Below are positions 10,034 to 20,069 of a stretch of DNA of 64,000 bases, in pieces. Origin of the DNA: Thermus parvatiensis (lineage in GTDB: Bacteria; Deinococcota; Deinococci; Deinococcales; Thermaceae). The stretch is from assembly GCF_001535545.1 (NCBI RefSeq), contig NZ_CP014141.1, forward strand, positions 434,001 through 498,000. Direction: 5' to 3'. The position numbers and the translations under genes were made by a program. Numbering within the stretch: the first letter of the stretch is position 1; each line of letters starts with the position of its first letter. The notes beneath the pieces are model-generated. The model searched no databases. It was not told the DNA's origin and was given only the letters and a program-made list of their open reading frames with translations.

Positions 10034-11926
10034 TCAGTCCTCGAGGTAGGTGTACCCCTGGAGCTCCCGGGCGTAGCGCTCCAGGAAGGCGCCCTTCTCC
10101 GCGGGGGAGAGGCGGCTTCGCCGCACCAGGCGCTCCACCCCGAGCATCAGTTCCCGGGCGGTGAAGCCCATCTTCTCTATCACCCGCTCCGCCGTCTCCC
10201 CCCCCACGAAGCGCTCTATGGCGAAGCCCTCCTCCTCCACACGCACGTGGGCCTCCCCCACCTGGCCGAAGAGGTTGTGGTTGCTCCCCAGGACGTCCTG
10301 GTACGCCCCCACCAGGAAGACCCCCAGGTAGTAGGGCTCCCCGGGGCGGACGGGGTGGACGGGCAGGGTCTGGCGCACGTCGTGGAGGTCAATGAAGCGG
10401 TCCATCTTGCCGTCCGAGTCGCAGGAGATGTCCACCAGGGTGGCCCTCCGGGTCGGGGGCTCCAGGAGGCGGGAGAGGGGCACCACGGGGAAGAGCTGGT
10501 GGATGGCCCAGGCGTCGGGGAGGCTCTGAAAGACGGAGAAGTTGCAGACCAGCTTGTCGGCGAGGAGCTTCTCCAGGTCTTCCAGCTCGTCGGGGACATA
10601 GGGGAGGTTCTGGGCGATGGCCTGGACCCGACGGGCGATGTGGTAGAAGATCTCCTCCGCCAGGGCCCGGTCCCGCAGGGAGACCAGGCCCAGGTCGTAG
10701 AGGGTCTGAAGGGTCTCCTTGTCGGCGAAGGCGTCGTGGTAGACCTCCTGGAAGTTCTTGGGGGAGAGGCTTTGCAGGCTCTCCCAGAGCTCCTTCACCA
10801 GGGGGTGGGCCTCGGGGGGCGGGGGGCTTGGCCGCGCCTCCCCGGGCGGGGCGATGACGTCAATGACCTGGAGGACCAGGACCTCGTGGTAGGCGGTGAT
10901 GGCCCGCCCGCTCTCGGTGACCAGGATGGGGTGGGGCTCGCCCTGGGCCTCCACCACCTCCTTGGTGACGTAGACCAGGTTCTCGGCGTACTCGGAGAGG
11001 GTGTAGTTGGCCGAGGCGTAAAAGTTGGTCTTGGAGCCGTCGTAGTCCACGGCCAGGCCTCCGCCCAGGTTGAGGTATTGGAGAGGGGCCCCCAGTTTCC
11101 TGAGCTGCACGTAGGTCTGGGCCGCCTCCCGCACCGCCTGCTTCACCTTGCGGATATCGGTCACCTGGCTGCCGATGTGGGCGTGGAGCATGACCAGGGT
11201 GTCCAGAAGCCCTTCCTCCCGTAGGACCTCCACCGCCCGCACGATCTCCGGGGTGGTGAGGCCGAACTTGGCGTTTTCGCCCCCGGAGGCCTCCCACTGC
11301 CCCGCCCCCTTGGCCTTGAGCTTGTAGCGGATGCCCAAAAGGGGCTTCACGCCGAGTTCCTTGGAGAGGCGGAGGACCCGGGAAAGCTCGGCGAACTTTT
11401 CCAGGGTGATCACCACGTTGCGGCCGAGCTTCTTCCCCATGAGGGCGAGGCGGACGAAGTCGTCGTCCTTGAAGCCGTTGGTGGTGATGAGGGCCTCCTC
11501 GGAGAGGTCCTGGGCCAGGATGAGGGCGAGCTCGGGCTTGCTCCCCGCCTCGAGGCCGAGGTGGTAGGGCCTTCCCGCCCGGGCCACGGTCTCCAGGACC
11601 AGGCGGCGCTGGTTCACCTTCACCGGGTAGACCCCCCGGTAGGTGCCCTGGTAGCCGTACTTCGCCATGGCCTCCAGGAAGGCCTCGTTGAGGTCCCGGA
11701 CCCGGGCCTCGAGGATCTGGGGAAAGCGGAGCACGAGGGGCAGGGGCCTACCCTCGTCCCTCAAGGCCTCCACGATCTCCAAGAGGGAGGCCGCGGGGCC
11801 CTTGGGGCCCAAGGGGGTGACCTCCAGATCCCCCTTCTCCCCAACCCGGAAGAAGCCCCCGCTCCAGTGGGGCACCAGGTAAAGCTCCTCCGCGTCCTTA
11901 AGGGTGAAGCGCTTGGCCACCTTCAA
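10034..11926 (-). CDS. speA: Biosynthetic arginine decarboxylase
   Basis: 630 residues, PLP-dependent fold-III enzyme converting arginine to agmatine, first step of the polyamine pathway that Thermus uses to make long and branched polyamines. The PLP lysine lies in VYPVKVNQ (near residue 100); YLNLGGGLAVDY and FSVFQSLPDAWA are further family signatures. Length matches SpeA. TTG at 11926 overlaps the TGA of the upstream DUF72 gene (TTGA), indicating translational coupling; a GTG two codons on is an alternative start. Cytoplasmic. Confidence 0.93.
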   Translation of the reverse strand: MKVAKRFTLKDAEELYLVPHWSGGFFRVGEKGDLEVTPLGPKGPAASLLEIVEALRDEGRPLPLVLRFPQILEARVRDLNEAFLEAMAKYGYQGTYRGVYPVKVNQRRLVLETVARAGRPYHLGLEAGSKPELALILAQDLSEEALITTNGFKDDDFVRLALMGKKLGRNVVITLEKFAELSRVLRLSKELGVKPLLGIRYKLKAKGAGQWEASGGENAKFGLTTPEIVRAVEVLREEGLLDTLVMLHAHIGSQVTDIRKVKQAVREAAQTYVQLRKLGAPLQYLNLGGGLAVDYDGSKTNFYASANYTLSEYAENLVYVTKEVVEAQGEPHPILVTESGRAITAYHEVLVLQVIDVIAPPGEARPSPPPPEAHPLVKELWESLQSLSPKNFQEVYHDAFADKETLQTLYDLGLVSLRDRALAEEIFYHIARRVQAIAQNLPYVPDELEDLEKLLADKLVCNFSVFQSLPDAWAIHQLFPVVPLSRLLEPPTRRATLVDISCDSDGKMDRFIDLHDVRQTLPVHPVRPGEPYYLGVFLVGAYQDVLGSNHNLFGQVGEAHVRVEEEGFAIERFVGGETAERVIEKMGFTARELMLGVERLVRRSRLSPAEKGAFLERYARELQGYTYLED

Positions 11927-12506
11927 CGCCCCTCAACCTCCTCCCCGAGTGTAGGCCCAGGAGGTGGGTTTGGGAAGACCCGCTCCGGGGCGAAGTAGGC
12001 GTACCCCTTCCCCGGGGGAGGCGCTCGGGGTCCAGGAGGTAGAGGAAGGGGCCCTCCTCCGCGTTCACCACGGCCAGGCCCCGCTCAAGGAGGAGGGGTT
12101 TCAGGGGCGCGGGGGCCTGGAAGGCGATGGGGACCGGGCCGAGCTCGTTCTGGACCGCCTCGAGGAGGGGGAGCCAGGCCTCGAGGGCCTCCGGGGAAAG
12201 GTCTTCGGGAAGGAGGAGGCGGAGGGCGCCCGCCTTGGGGCCGAAGAGGCGGAAGCGCCGAAGAAGCCGCCTAAGGACGCGCCTTTCCTCCCCCGTGGGG
12301 CGGAAGGTGAGGTGCTTGTGGCCCACCGCGCTGAAGCGGAACCCCTCGGGGGCGAGGGCCCGGAGGCGGCTTATCGTCCCCACGTCCCCCACCCGGTGCC
12401 ACCAGGAGAGCTCCACCGTGGGGAAGGCCTTGCGGTAGGCCTTGAACCCCCCGGGGAAGCCCCGGTAGCCCCTGAGCCCCACCAGGATCTCGCTACCGGG
12501 CCTCAA
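11923..12506 (-). CDS. DUF72 TIM-barrel protein (one frame break)
   Basis: About 194 residues after repair. SWWHRVGDVGTISRLRALAPEGFRFSA and the later VPIAFQAPAP and VVNAEEGPFLYLL segments fit the DUF72 (YecE-like) barrel, whose biochemical role is not settled. It is shorter than most members (about 230-280). The frame breaks at the G run 12014-12018; adding one base gives ERLPPGKGYAYFAPERVF and a stop at 11923 that overlaps the speA start. The start is TTG, overlapping the upstream esterase end by 14 bp, so esterase, DUF72 and speA probably form one transcript. Confidence 0.75.
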
Positions 12507-13209
12507 GCCAGTGCTCCAGGAAGGCCAGCCCCACCCGGGCCATGAGGGGGGTGAGGGTGTGGCCCGCCCCCTCCTCCACGAACCGGGCCAGGCGGCCTTC
12601 GGGGTAGTGCGGCCTCAAGGCCTCCAAGGTCTTCTCCATCCGGGCCAGGGGGACGATGAGGTCCCGGCTGCCGTGAAGGTGGAGAAGGGGCACCCCGCCG
12701 TAAGCCTCCCCCCGGGTGGCGGGCGGGGCCTCGTAGAGGGCCAAGACCTCAGGGTCTTCCACCACCTGCCCCTGAGGAAGCTTCATGGGAAAGCCCGAGC
12801 CGATGAAGGCCAAAACCGCCTGGGGCCGGAAGCCCTCGGCAAGGAGGAGGTGGGCTACGAAGGCCCCCAGGCTCCCCCCGGCGAGGAAAAGGGGAAGGCC
12901 AAAGCGCCTTTGGGCCTCCTCCGCCACCCTCAGGGCCTCTTCTTTGAAGCCCAGGGCCACCCGGTAGACCTCCTCCACGTAGCGGGGGCTTTTGGCGGAG
13001 GGGGGAGGACCTTGGCGCTCCCCGTGCCTTGGGGCGTCAAAGGCGAGGAGGAGGAAGCCCCTTTCCGCGTAGCCGGGAAGGAGGGTAAGGATGTGCTCCT
13101 TGGACCCCTTGAGCCCGTGGAGGACCAAAAGGAGGGCCTTGGGGTCCTCGGAGACCTGGACCAAAACGGGAAGGCCCGCAAGCTGAAGCCGCTCGGTCCG
13201 CGCCATCAT
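12493..13209 (-). CDS. Alpha/beta-hydrolase fold esterase
   Basis: 238 residues. The nucleophile elbow is GGSLGA (near residue 111), the oxyanion region is [12 protein letters not shown], an acidic residue lies in [12 protein letters not shown], and the catalytic His in [10 protein letters not shown]. It closely resembles a structurally characterised T. thermophilus esterase as I recall. Natural substrate unknown. The ATGATG start overlaps the TGA of prs. No signal peptide, so cytoplasmic. Confidence 0.88.
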   Translation of the reverse strand: MMARTERLQLAGLPVLVQVSEDPKALLLVLHGLKGSKEHILTLLPGYAERGFLLLAFDAPRHGERQGPPPSAKSPRYVEEVYRVALGFKEEALRVAEEAQRRFGLPLFLAGGSLGAFVAHLLLAEGFRPQAVLAFIGSGFPMKLPQGQVVEDPEVLALYEAPPATRGEAYGGVPLLHLHGSRDLIVPLARMEKTLEALRPHYPEGRLARFVEEGAGHTLTPLMARVGLAFLEHWLEAR

Positions 13210-14138
13210 GTGAAGAGGCTGGAAACCGACTCCCCCCTATGGATCCGCCAGATGGCCTCGGCGAAGAGGGGGGCCACGGTGAGGGTCTTGAGCTTGGGGC
13301 CGGCCTTGGGGGGGCAGGTGTCGGTGGCGGCCACCTCCTTGACCGGGCTATTGGCGATCCGCTCCAGGGCGGGGCCCACGTAGACCCCGTGGGTGGCGGC
13401 GGCGTAGACCTCCTTGGCCCCTGCCTGCATCAGGGCCTCCACCGCCTCCACCAGGCTCCCCGCTGTGGAGATCTCGTCGTCCACGATGAGGGCGGTCTTC
13501 CCTTCCACCTCCCCCACCAGCATCCGGACCCGGACCTCTGTGTCCGACACCCTTTCCTTATCAATGAAAGCCAGGGGGAGGCCGAGCCTTCGGGCCAAGG
13601 AGCTTGCCCGCTTGAGGTCCCCAGCATCCGGGGCCACCACCACGGCGTTTTCCAGGTCCACCCGGGTGGCGAAGTAGTTGGCGATCACCGGCTCGGCGGA
13701 GAGGTGGTCCACGGGGATCTTGAAGAAGCCGTGGACCTGGGGGGAGTGGAGGGTCATGGTGAGGACCCGGTCGGCCCCCGCCGTCTGCAGGAGATCGGCG
13801 ATGAGCCTTGCGGTGATGGAGATCCTGGGGGCGTCCTTTTTGTCGCTTCGGGCATAGGAGAAGTAGGGGATAACGGCGGTGACCCGGGCGGCGCTGGCCC
13901 CCTTGGCGGCGTCGATCATCATGAGGAGCTCCATCAGGTGGTCCTGCACCGGCGGGGTGAAGGACTGGACGATGAAGACGTCCCCTTCCCTTAGGCTTTC
14001 CTCAAAGCGCACGAAGAGGTTATCGTTGGCGAAGCGTTGTGTGGTGCTCTTGCCCAGGGGGAGGCCCAGGGCCTCGGCGATGGCCTGGGCCAGAGGTCGG
14101 TTGGACTGGCCGGAGAAGATCAGGAGGGGGCGGTTCAT
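13206..14138 (-). CDS. prs: Ribose-phosphate pyrophosphokinase (PRPP synthetase)
   Basis: 310 residues; makes PRPP from ribose 5-phosphate and ATP for nucleotide, His and Trp synthesis. Signatures: [14 protein letters not shown], the ATP loop [33 protein letters not shown], and the PRPP loop [16 protein letters not shown] at 14138 is chosen because the protein then begins [10 protein letters not shown] as in homologues; TTG at 14150 would add four residues. TATCTT lies 10 nt upstream of the chosen ATG. Overlaps the esterase start. Confidence 0.95.
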   Translation of the reverse strand: MNRPLLIFSGQSNRPLAQAIAEALGLPLGKSTTQRFANDNLFVRFEESLREGDVFIVQSFTPPVQDHLMELLMMIDAAKGASAARVTAVIPYFSYARSDKKDAPRISITARLIADLLQTAGADRVLTMTLHSPQVHGFFKIPVDHLSAEPVIANYFATRVDLENAVVVAPDAGDLKRASSLARRLGLPLAFIDKERVSDTEVRVRMLVGEVEGKTALIVDDEISTAGSLVEAVEALMQAGAKEVYAAATHGVYVGPALERIANSPVKEVAATDTCPPKAGPKLKTLTVAPLFAEAIWRIHRGESVSSLFT

Positions 14139-14164
14139 GCCGTCCCCCAAGATACCACGCCCCC

Positions 14165-15295
14165 CTAAAGCGGGGTAATGGCTTCCTGCAGGGAGGTGGT
14201 GGCTTCGGGGCCCGTGGGATGGAGGTAGACGTCCACCTCGGTGCGCACGCCAAAGTCTGGCAGGTACACCCCGGGCTCCACGGTGAAGGCGAGGCCCGGC
14301 ACCAGGGGGCGGAAGTCGTGGGTTTCCAGGTCGTCCAGGTGGGGCCCAGCGCCGTGGACCTCCTCCCCCAGGTTGTGCCCGGTGCGGTGGCGGATGTAGG
14401 GGCCGTAGCCCGCCTCTTCCAGCACTTGGCGGGCCACCCGGTCCACCTCAAAGCCCTTAGGGTGGCGGCCTTCCCGGTAGGCCTTGGCCACGAAGGCGAT
14501 GGCCTTATCCCGCGCCCGGGCTACCGCTTGGAAGGCCTGGTGGGCCGCCTCCGGGGGCCTTTTCCCCGCCATCCAGGTGAGGTCGGCGTAGACCCCCCCA
14601 GGTACTTTGGCCCACAGGTCCAGAAGGACCACCGCCCCTTCCTCCAGGCGGGCCTCGGAGGGTTCGTGGTGGGGGTTGGCGGCGTTTTTCCCGAAGGCCA
14701 CCATGGGGGGGTGGTCAAAGATGAGCCCTTCCGCCTCCAGGGCCCGGACGAGCACGCTTTGGACCTCCCGCTCACTGGCCTCCGGGTTTTGGCGCAGGAA
14801 GTCCAGGGCCAGATCCTTGGCCCGGGCGAGGCCGGCCGCCGCCCGCCGGTGGCTTTGCAGCCTTTCTTCGTCCCAGGTCTGGAAGAGGAGGAGGAGGGGC
14901 CAGGAGGAGGCGAGCTCGAGGCCCATCCCCCGGAGGAGGTCCAGGGTTCCCCCGTCCACCCGGGAGAGGTAGGGAATCTGCCCCCCCGGGACGTACTCCA
15001 GGGCGACGCGCCGCACTCCCCTAAGAAGGTGGGCGAGGCCCTCCAGGAAGCCCCTCCAGGTGTGGTAGGTCTTCCGGTTTCCGGGGAGGGGAGGGAAGAG
15101 GCTTTCCTCAATGGCGTGGCAGAGGAGGGTGGGCTCCCCTTCCTTGGGAATGAGGTAGGCGAAGCGGCGGGTGAGGTGGAGGTGGGCGAGGCCCAGGACC
15201 TCGAGGGCCAGGGGGTTGCTCCCGCCAAAGCTATAAAGAAGCCAGCCGTCCAGGCGTTCTTCCTTTAGGACCTCCTGCACCGCCCGTAGCTCCAT
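14165..15295 (-). CDS. M24 family metallopeptidase (Xaa-Pro aminopeptidase-like)
   Basis: 376 residues: an N-terminal creatinase-like domain followed by a pita-bread catalytic domain. Metal ligands are recognisable: DLW and DLTW Asp residues (near 218 and 229), RHRTGHNLG with His (near 310), [13 protein letters not shown] and VRTEVDVYL with Glu. Such enzymes remove N-terminal residues preceding proline. No signal peptide. TAGGAT (15302-15307) lies 6 nt before the ATG, so leaderless. Dipeptidase versus aminopeptidase P cannot be decided from sequence alone. Confidence 0.85.
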   Translation of the reverse strand: MELRAVQEVLKEERLDGWLLYSFGGSNPLALEVLGLAHLHLTRRFAYLIPKEGEPTLLCHAIEESLFPPLPGNRKTYHTWRGFLEGLAHLLRGVRRVALEYVPGGQIPYLSRVDGGTLDLLRGMGLELASSWPLLLLFQTWDEERLQSHRRAAAGLARAKDLALDFLRQNPEASEREVQSVLVRALEAEGLIFDHPPMVAFGKNAANPHHEPSEARLEEGAVVLLDLWAKVPGGVYADLTWMAGKRPPEAAHQAFQAVARARDKAIAFVAKAYREGRHPKGFEVDRVARQVLEEAGYGPYIRHRTGHNLGEEVHGAGPHLDDLETHDFRPLVPGLAFTVEPGVYLPDFGVRTEVDVYLHPTGPEATTSLQEAITPL

Positions 15296-15373
15296 GGGTC
15301 CATCCTACCTCTGGAAGCTCCCTCACCTTCTCCTACCCCTTCCGTGCTAGCCTTAGGGGTAAGGAGGTTCGGC

Positions 15374-15754
15374 ATGGTGGAAACCCAAGAGGCGGTCATC
15401 CGGATCACCCCCCTGGCGGCGGAGAAGGCAAAGGAGATCCTTGCCCGCTACGGGAAGGAACACGCCGCCATCCGCGTCTACATCAAGTCCGGCGGCTGCT
15501 CGGGCTTCCAGTACGGCATGGCGGTGGACGAAAGGGAACTGGAGGGGGACACCTTCGTGGAGATGCACGGGGTGCGCCTGGTGGTGGACCGGATGTCCCT
15601 GCCCTACCTCGTGGGCTCGGAGATTGACTGGGTGGAAAGCCTCATGGGGGGCGGGTTCACGGTCCACAACCCCAACGCCGCCAGCACCTGCGGTTGCGGC
15701 CATTCCTTCCGCACCAAGGACCAGGAGGGGGCCCCCCGCACCTGCGGGCACTAA
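15374..15754 (+). CDS. Iron-sulfur cluster carrier protein, IscA/ErpA (HesB) family
   Basis: 126 residues. The three conserved cysteines are [10 protein letters not shown] (about residue 40) and STCGCGHSF near the C-terminus, which bind a cluster for transfer to apoproteins. A short tail after the CGC motif ([14 protein letters not shown]) adds one more Cys, which is unusual. ATG 15374 is chosen because AAGGAGG (15361-15367) has ideal spacing; the frame is open upstream to GTG 15344. Followed by a clear terminator. Confidence 0.92.
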   Translation: MVETQEAVIRITPLAAEKAKEILARYGKEHAAIRVYIKSGGCSGFQYGMAVDERELEGDTFVEMHGVRLVVDRMSLPYLVGSEIDWVESLMGGGFTVHNPNAASTCGCGHSFRTKDQEGAPRTCGH

Positions 15755-15769
15755 GGGACCTTCCTGATC

Positions 15770-15803
15770 CTAAAGGGGCTTGGCTTCAGACCCCTTTAGT
15801 TTT
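15770..15803 (+). terminator. Rho-independent terminator after the IscA-type gene
   Basis: CTAAAGGGG ... CCCCTTTAG, a perfect 9-bp stem, followed by TTTT. Confidence 0.88.
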
Positions 15804-15811
15804 GGGCCGTG

Positions 15812-15839
15812 TTGACCTTCATCGGAAGGGTCGTATAAT
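15812..15839 (+). promoter_or_regulatory. Near-consensus promoter of the peptide transporter operon
   Basis: TTGACC (15812-15817), 16-nt spacer, TATAAT (15834-15839). AAGGAGG follows at 15868-15874, 4 nt before the ATG. One of the strongest promoters in the window. Confidence 0.88.
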
Positions 15840-15878
15840 AACCTCGGCCACTGCGATAGTGCCACGAAAGGAGGCGGT

Positions 15879-17746
15879 ATGAGGAACGTAGGTAAGCTGG
15901 CTGTACTCGGTATAACCGCTTTGGGCCTGGCCCTGGCGGGGCCTCAGGACAACAGCCTGGTGATCGGGGCTTCCCAGGAGCCCAGGGTCTTGGCGGGGGA
16001 CTTCCTCAACGTCATTTCCAACCAGTCCATCAAGACCGAGATTGAGCAGTACCTCTTCGCTCCCCTGATCGGCTTCAACGCCGACAGCCAGAACTTCCCC
16101 GTTCTGGCCACCGAGGTGCCCACCCAGCAGAACGGGCGCCTGCGGGTCCGGGACATCGGCGGGGGCAAGAAGCGCCTGGAGATGGACATCACCATCCGCC
16201 CAGACGCCCGCTGGTCCGACGGCAAGCCCATCACCACCGAGGACGTGGCCTTCTACTACGAGGTGGGCAAGGCCAAGGGCATGCCGGTCCTTAACCCCGA
16301 CTACTGGGAGCGGGTCCAGCTCCGGGTACGGGATGCCCGCAACTTCACCGTGATCTTTGAACCCGCCTACTACTACGACACCTACGGCTCCCCCATCGGC
16401 TACGCCCCCAAGCACATCATGGGCCCCGAGTGGGAGAAGGTGAAGGCGGCGGCCCGGAACCTGGATCCCGACAAGGACGCGGAGAAGCTCAATGAGCTCT
16501 ACCGCAACTTCTTCCTCAAGTTCTCTACCCCCAGGCGCTGAACCGCGGGGCCATGGTCTACTCGGGGGCCTTTAAGCTCAGGCGCTGGGTGCCGGGGAAC
16601 TCCATCGAGATGGAGCGGAACCCCAACTTCCCCATCAAGCCCGAGGGTGGGGAGAGCAAGTACGTGCAGAAGGTGGTCTACCGCTTCATCCAGAACACCA
16701 ACTCCCTCCTCGTGGCGGTGATCGGCGGCTCCATTGACGCCACCTCCAGCGTCTCCCTCACCTTTGACCAGGGCCGCTCGCCCCAGCTGGTGCGGCGCGC
16801 CCCCGGTCGCTTTGACATCTGGTTCGTCCCCGGCGCCATCTGGGAGCACATTGACATCAACAAGTTTGAGAACTGCCAGGCGGTGCGTGACCTGGGCCTG
16901 AACGACAAGCGCACCCGTCAGGCCCTCCTGCACGCCATGAACCGCGAGGGCTTGGTCAAGGCCTTCTTTGACGGCCTCCAGCCCGTGGCCCACACCTGGA
17001 TCGCCCCCGTCAACCCCCTCTTCAACCCCAACGTCAGGAAGTACGAGTTTAACCTGAAGAAGGCCGAGGCCCTCCTGGCGGAGATGGGCTGGAGGAAGGG
17101 CCCGGACGGCATCCTCCAGCGCACCGTGGGCGGGCGCACCGTGCGCTTTGAGATTGAGTACGTCACCACCGCCGGCAACGCCCTCCGCGAGCGCACCCAG
17201 CAGTTCTTCGCCGAGGACCTGAAGAAGATCGGCATCGCCGTCAAGATCAATAACGCCCCCAGCGCCGTGGTCTTCGCCGACGACTACATCCAGCGCGCCT
17301 CCGAGTGCAAGTGGACGGGGATGTTTATGTTCGCCTGGGTCTCCAACCTGCAGGAGGACGGCTCCCTCTTCCAGTACAAGAACCTGAACACCGGGGCCAT
17401 CATGGTGCCCACCAAGGAGAACAACTACCAGGGCCAGAACATTGGTGGCTGGCGGAACGACGAGTTTGACCGCCTTACCAGCCAGGCGGTCCTGGAGTTT
17501 GACGAGAACCGCAGGAAGCAGCTCTTCGCCCGGGCGCAGGAGATCTGGGCCGAGGAGCTCCCGGCGCTTCCCCTCTACTTCCGCGCCAACCCCTACGTGG
17601 TGCGCAAGGGCCTGGTCAACTACGTGGCCAGCGCCTACGCGGGCGGCTACGGTTACCCCGGCTGGAACGCTTGGGAGATCGGCTGGGAAAGCCGCGGGGC
17701 CGTGAAGAAGTGGGACCAGGCGAAGTACGCCCTTTCCACCAGGTAA
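15879..17746 (+). CDS. Peptide ABC transporter substrate-binding protein (one frame break)
   Basis: About 622 residues after repair; extracytoplasmic family 5 (OppA/DppA-type) solute-binding protein. An N-terminal signal peptide (hydrophobic LAVLGITALGLALA ending in AGPQ) is present and no lipobox is seen. The body contains TIRPDARWSDGKPIT, the classic family signature, and a C-terminal ELPALPLYFRANPY. The frame breaks at the C run 16528-16532; adding one C joins LKFSTP to QALNRGAMVYSGAF. Highly expressed genes of this class are rarely pseudogenes when both permeases are intact, so an indel error is likely. First gene of the operon; an internal terminator follows. Confidence 0.88.
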
Positions 17747-17764
17747 CCCGGGTGGTATAGTGAG

Positions 17765-17793
17765 GCCCGCTGGGTTTTCCCAGCGGGCTTTTT
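17765..17793 (+). terminator. Intra-operon terminator between binding protein and permeases
   Basis: GCCCGCTGGG-TTTT-CCCAGCGGGC, a perfect 10-bp stem, then TTTTT. It probably lowers permease expression relative to the binding protein. Confidence 0.88.
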
Positions 17794-17818
17794 AATGGCA
17801 TAAACGGGAGGTACAAGG

Positions 17819-18829
17819 GTGTTCGCCTACACGGTGCGCAGGCTTTTGCAGATGATCCCCCTGCTCTTCGCGGCCAGCGTGGTCATCTATGCCCTTCTGG
17901 CCCTGCAGCCGGGGGATCCTTTGGACGAGCTCAGGCGGCAGAACCCCCGCATCACCGCCGAGCAGTTTGAGGCCTTGAAGCGGGCCTACGGCCTGGACCA
18001 GCCCCTCCACATCCGCTACTTCAAGTGGCTTTCCCGGGCGGTCCAGGGGGACTTGGGCTATAGCCGCACCTACGGGATCCCCGCGGCGGAGTACATCTTC
18101 GTGCAACGCCTGCCCAAGACCCTCCTCCTTTCGGGCCTGGCCCTTACCCTGGCCCTTGTGGTGGCCATCCCCGTGGGGGTCTTCTCCGCCGTGCGGCAGT
18201 ACTCCCTGGCCGACTACGCCATCACCTTCCTCTCCTTCGTGGGCTTCTCCATGCCGGTCTTCTTCCTGGGCATCCTCCTCCTCTACCTCTTCGCCATCTG
18301 GCTTCCCGACCACATCCCGGGTTTCCCCCGCTTCCCCACAGGGGGGGTTCCCGGGGTGCTCTGGGAGGACGTGCGCTCGGGGGCGGTGAGCCTCTGGGCG
18401 TTCCTGGGCCAGTGGGCCTGGCACCTTATCCTGCCGGTGCTGGCCCTTTCCTCCTTGCAGATGGCGGAGTGGACCCGGTTCATGCGGGCCTCTCTCCTGG
18501 AGGTCCTCTCCCAGGACTACATCCGTACCGCCCGGGCCAAGGGGCTCGCCGAGCGGGTGGTGCTCTACAAGCACGCCCTGCGCAACGCCCTCATCCCCAT
18601 CGTGACCCTGGTGGGCCTCGCCATCCCCGGTGTCTTGGGCGGGGCCACCATCACCGAAACCATCTTCAGCTACCCCGGGATGGGCCGGGCCATCTTTGAC
18701 GCCTTGGTGGAGAAGGACTACAACGTGGCCATGGCCGCCCTGGCCTTCTTGGCCCTGATGACGGCCCTCTTCAACCTCCTGGCGGACCTGGCCTACGCGG
18801 TGGTGGATCCCCGGATCCGTTACAGCTAG
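17819..18829 (+). CDS. Peptide ABC transporter permease, DppB/OppB type
   Basis: 336 residues with about six membrane helices. The N-terminal YTVRRLLQMIPLL motif and YGLDQPLHIRYFKWL region are typical. The EAA loop is visible as DYIRTARAKGLAERVVLYKHALRN (near residue 240). GTG start with GGGAGGT upstream. It forms the channel with the next gene and receives peptides from the preceding binding protein. No ATPase subunits (DppD/F) are nearby, so they must be encoded elsewhere. Confidence 0.93.
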   Translation: MFAYTVRRLLQMIPLLFAASVVIYALLALQPGDPLDELRRQNPRITAEQFEALKRAYGLDQPLHIRYFKWLSRAVQGDLGYSRTYGIPAAEYIFVQRLPKTLLLSGLALTLALVVAIPVGVFSAVRQYSLADYAITFLSFVGFSMPVFFLGILLLYLFAIWLPDHIPGFPRFPTGGVPGVLWEDVRSGAVSLWAFLGQWAWHLILPVLALSSLQMAEWTRFMRASLLEVLSQDYIRTARAKGLAERVVLYKHALRNALIPIVTLVGLAIPGVLGGATITETIFSYPGMGRAIFDALVEKDYNVAMAALAFLALMTALFNLLADLAYAVVDPRIRYS

Positions 18830-18838
18830 AGGTGTCTT

Positions 18839-20020
18839 ATGGCGACCGCATCCCCTAAGCCCCGGACCTTCTTCAGCCTCTTCTGGCGCCGTCTCCGGCG
18901 GCACAAGATGGCCATGGCGAGCCTTGTGGTCATCGTTCTCCTCGTCCTCATGGCCCTGTTTGCTCCATGGATCGCCCCCTACGACCCCACGGCCCAGCCC
19001 ACGGGCGAGGACGTGGGGGCCTACTACTTCCTGCCCCCTTCCCCCGAGCACCCCCTGGGCACGGACGACCTGGGGCGGGACGTGCTTTCCCGCATCATCT
19101 ATGGCTCCCGCATCTCCTTGCTGGTGGGCTTTGCCGTGGCCTTTTCCAGCGTGATTCTGGGGACCATCATGGGGACACTGGCGGGGTACTTCTCCGGGCG
19201 CCCCTTGAGATTTTACCTGGGCCCCTTGCGCCGGGAGCGGGAGGGGTTTTACCCTTGGAGCTTCGCCCTGTGGCGGGTGTTTTCCTGGTTCCTCTACTAC
19301 GGGGTGCTCTACCTGGCCCTTTCCATCGCCTGGGCCCTGGCCAAGGATGGGATCCAGGCGGGAAGCCCGGGGAGCTACCTGGGGTTTGGCCTGACCCTGG
19401 CCCTGGTGCTTTGGGCCGCTTGGTTTGGGCTTAAGGGGGAGATCCGCCTGGACCTGGACGTGGCCATTAGCCGCCTCATTGACTTCATGCTTACCATCCC
19501 CACCCTCCCCCTCCTCTTGGTGCTTTCCGCCCTCCTGCGGGACCCCGAGGTGGCGGTGGGGCGTTGGGCCCAGGGGGTGTTTGGGGATGCCGCCAGCGTG
19601 TTCATCATCATCACTATCCTCGTGTTCTTCGGCTGGCTGGGGACGGCAAGGCTCGTGCGGGGGAGCATCCTCTCCCTTAGGGAGATGGACTACGCCACCG
19701 CCGCCCAGGCCCTGGGGGCCACGGACGCCCGCATCATGTTCCGCCACCTGGTGCCCAACACCATGGCCCCCCTCATCGTGCAGGCCACCCTGCAGATCGG
19801 CGGGGCCATCCTCACCGAGGCTGCCCTTTCCTTCCTGGGCTTTGGCATCCAGCCCCCGGTGGCCACCTGGGGGAACATGCTCACCAACGCCCAGGAGTAC
19901 ATCTTCACCGCCCCGTGGCTCGCCCTGCCGCCGGGCTTCATGATCTTCATCACGGTTCTGGCCTTCAACTACCTGGGGGACGGGCTTAGGGACGCCTTGG
20001 ACCCAAGGAGCCGCCTTTAA
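18839..20020 (+). CDS. Peptide ABC transporter permease, DppC/OppC type, with internal insert
   Basis: 393 residues, about 90-100 more than typical DppC. N-terminal FWRRLRRHKMAM and ATPLGTDDLGRD-like (HPLGTDDLGRDVLSR) motifs are standard; the EAA loop is MDYATAAQALGATDARIMFRHLVPN. After the first core helices (about residue 120) there is an extra segment of some 85 residues with two further hydrophobic stretches (YYGVLYLALSIAWALA; LTLALVLWAAWFG) before the core resumes at DLDVAISRLIDF. ATG 18839 follows AGAGGTG. The insert is in frame, so it is probably genuine. Confidence 0.9.
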   Translation: MATASPKPRTFFSLFWRRLRRHKMAMASLVVIVLLVLMALFAPWIAPYDPTAQPTGEDVGAYYFLPPSPEHPLGTDDLGRDVLSRIIYGSRISLLVGFAVAFSSVILGTIMGTLAGYFSGRPLRFYLGPLRREREGFYPWSFALWRVFSWFLYYGVLYLALSIAWALAKDGIQAGSPGSYLGFGLTLALVLWAAWFGLKGEIRLDLDVAISRLIDFMLTIPTLPLLLVLSALLRDPEVAVGRWAQGVFGDAASVFIIITILVFFGWLGTARLVRGSILSLREMDYATAAQALGATDARIMFRHLVPNTMAPLIVQATLQIGGAILTEAALSFLGFGIQPPVATWGNMLTNAQEYIFTAPWLALPPGFMIFITVLAFNYLGDGLRDALDPRSRL

Positions 20021-20024
20021 GGCC

Positions 20025-20060
20025 ACTCCTGTGCGGGCTTAAGCCCGCACAGGAGTTTTG
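20025..20060. terminator. Bidirectional terminator between the peptide permease and truA
   Basis: ACTCCTGTGCGGGCTT / AAGCCCGCACAGGAGT, a perfect 16-bp inverted repeat, then TTTTGG. Lies between convergent genes. Confidence 0.88.
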
Positions 20061-20069
20061 GCTAGGGGC

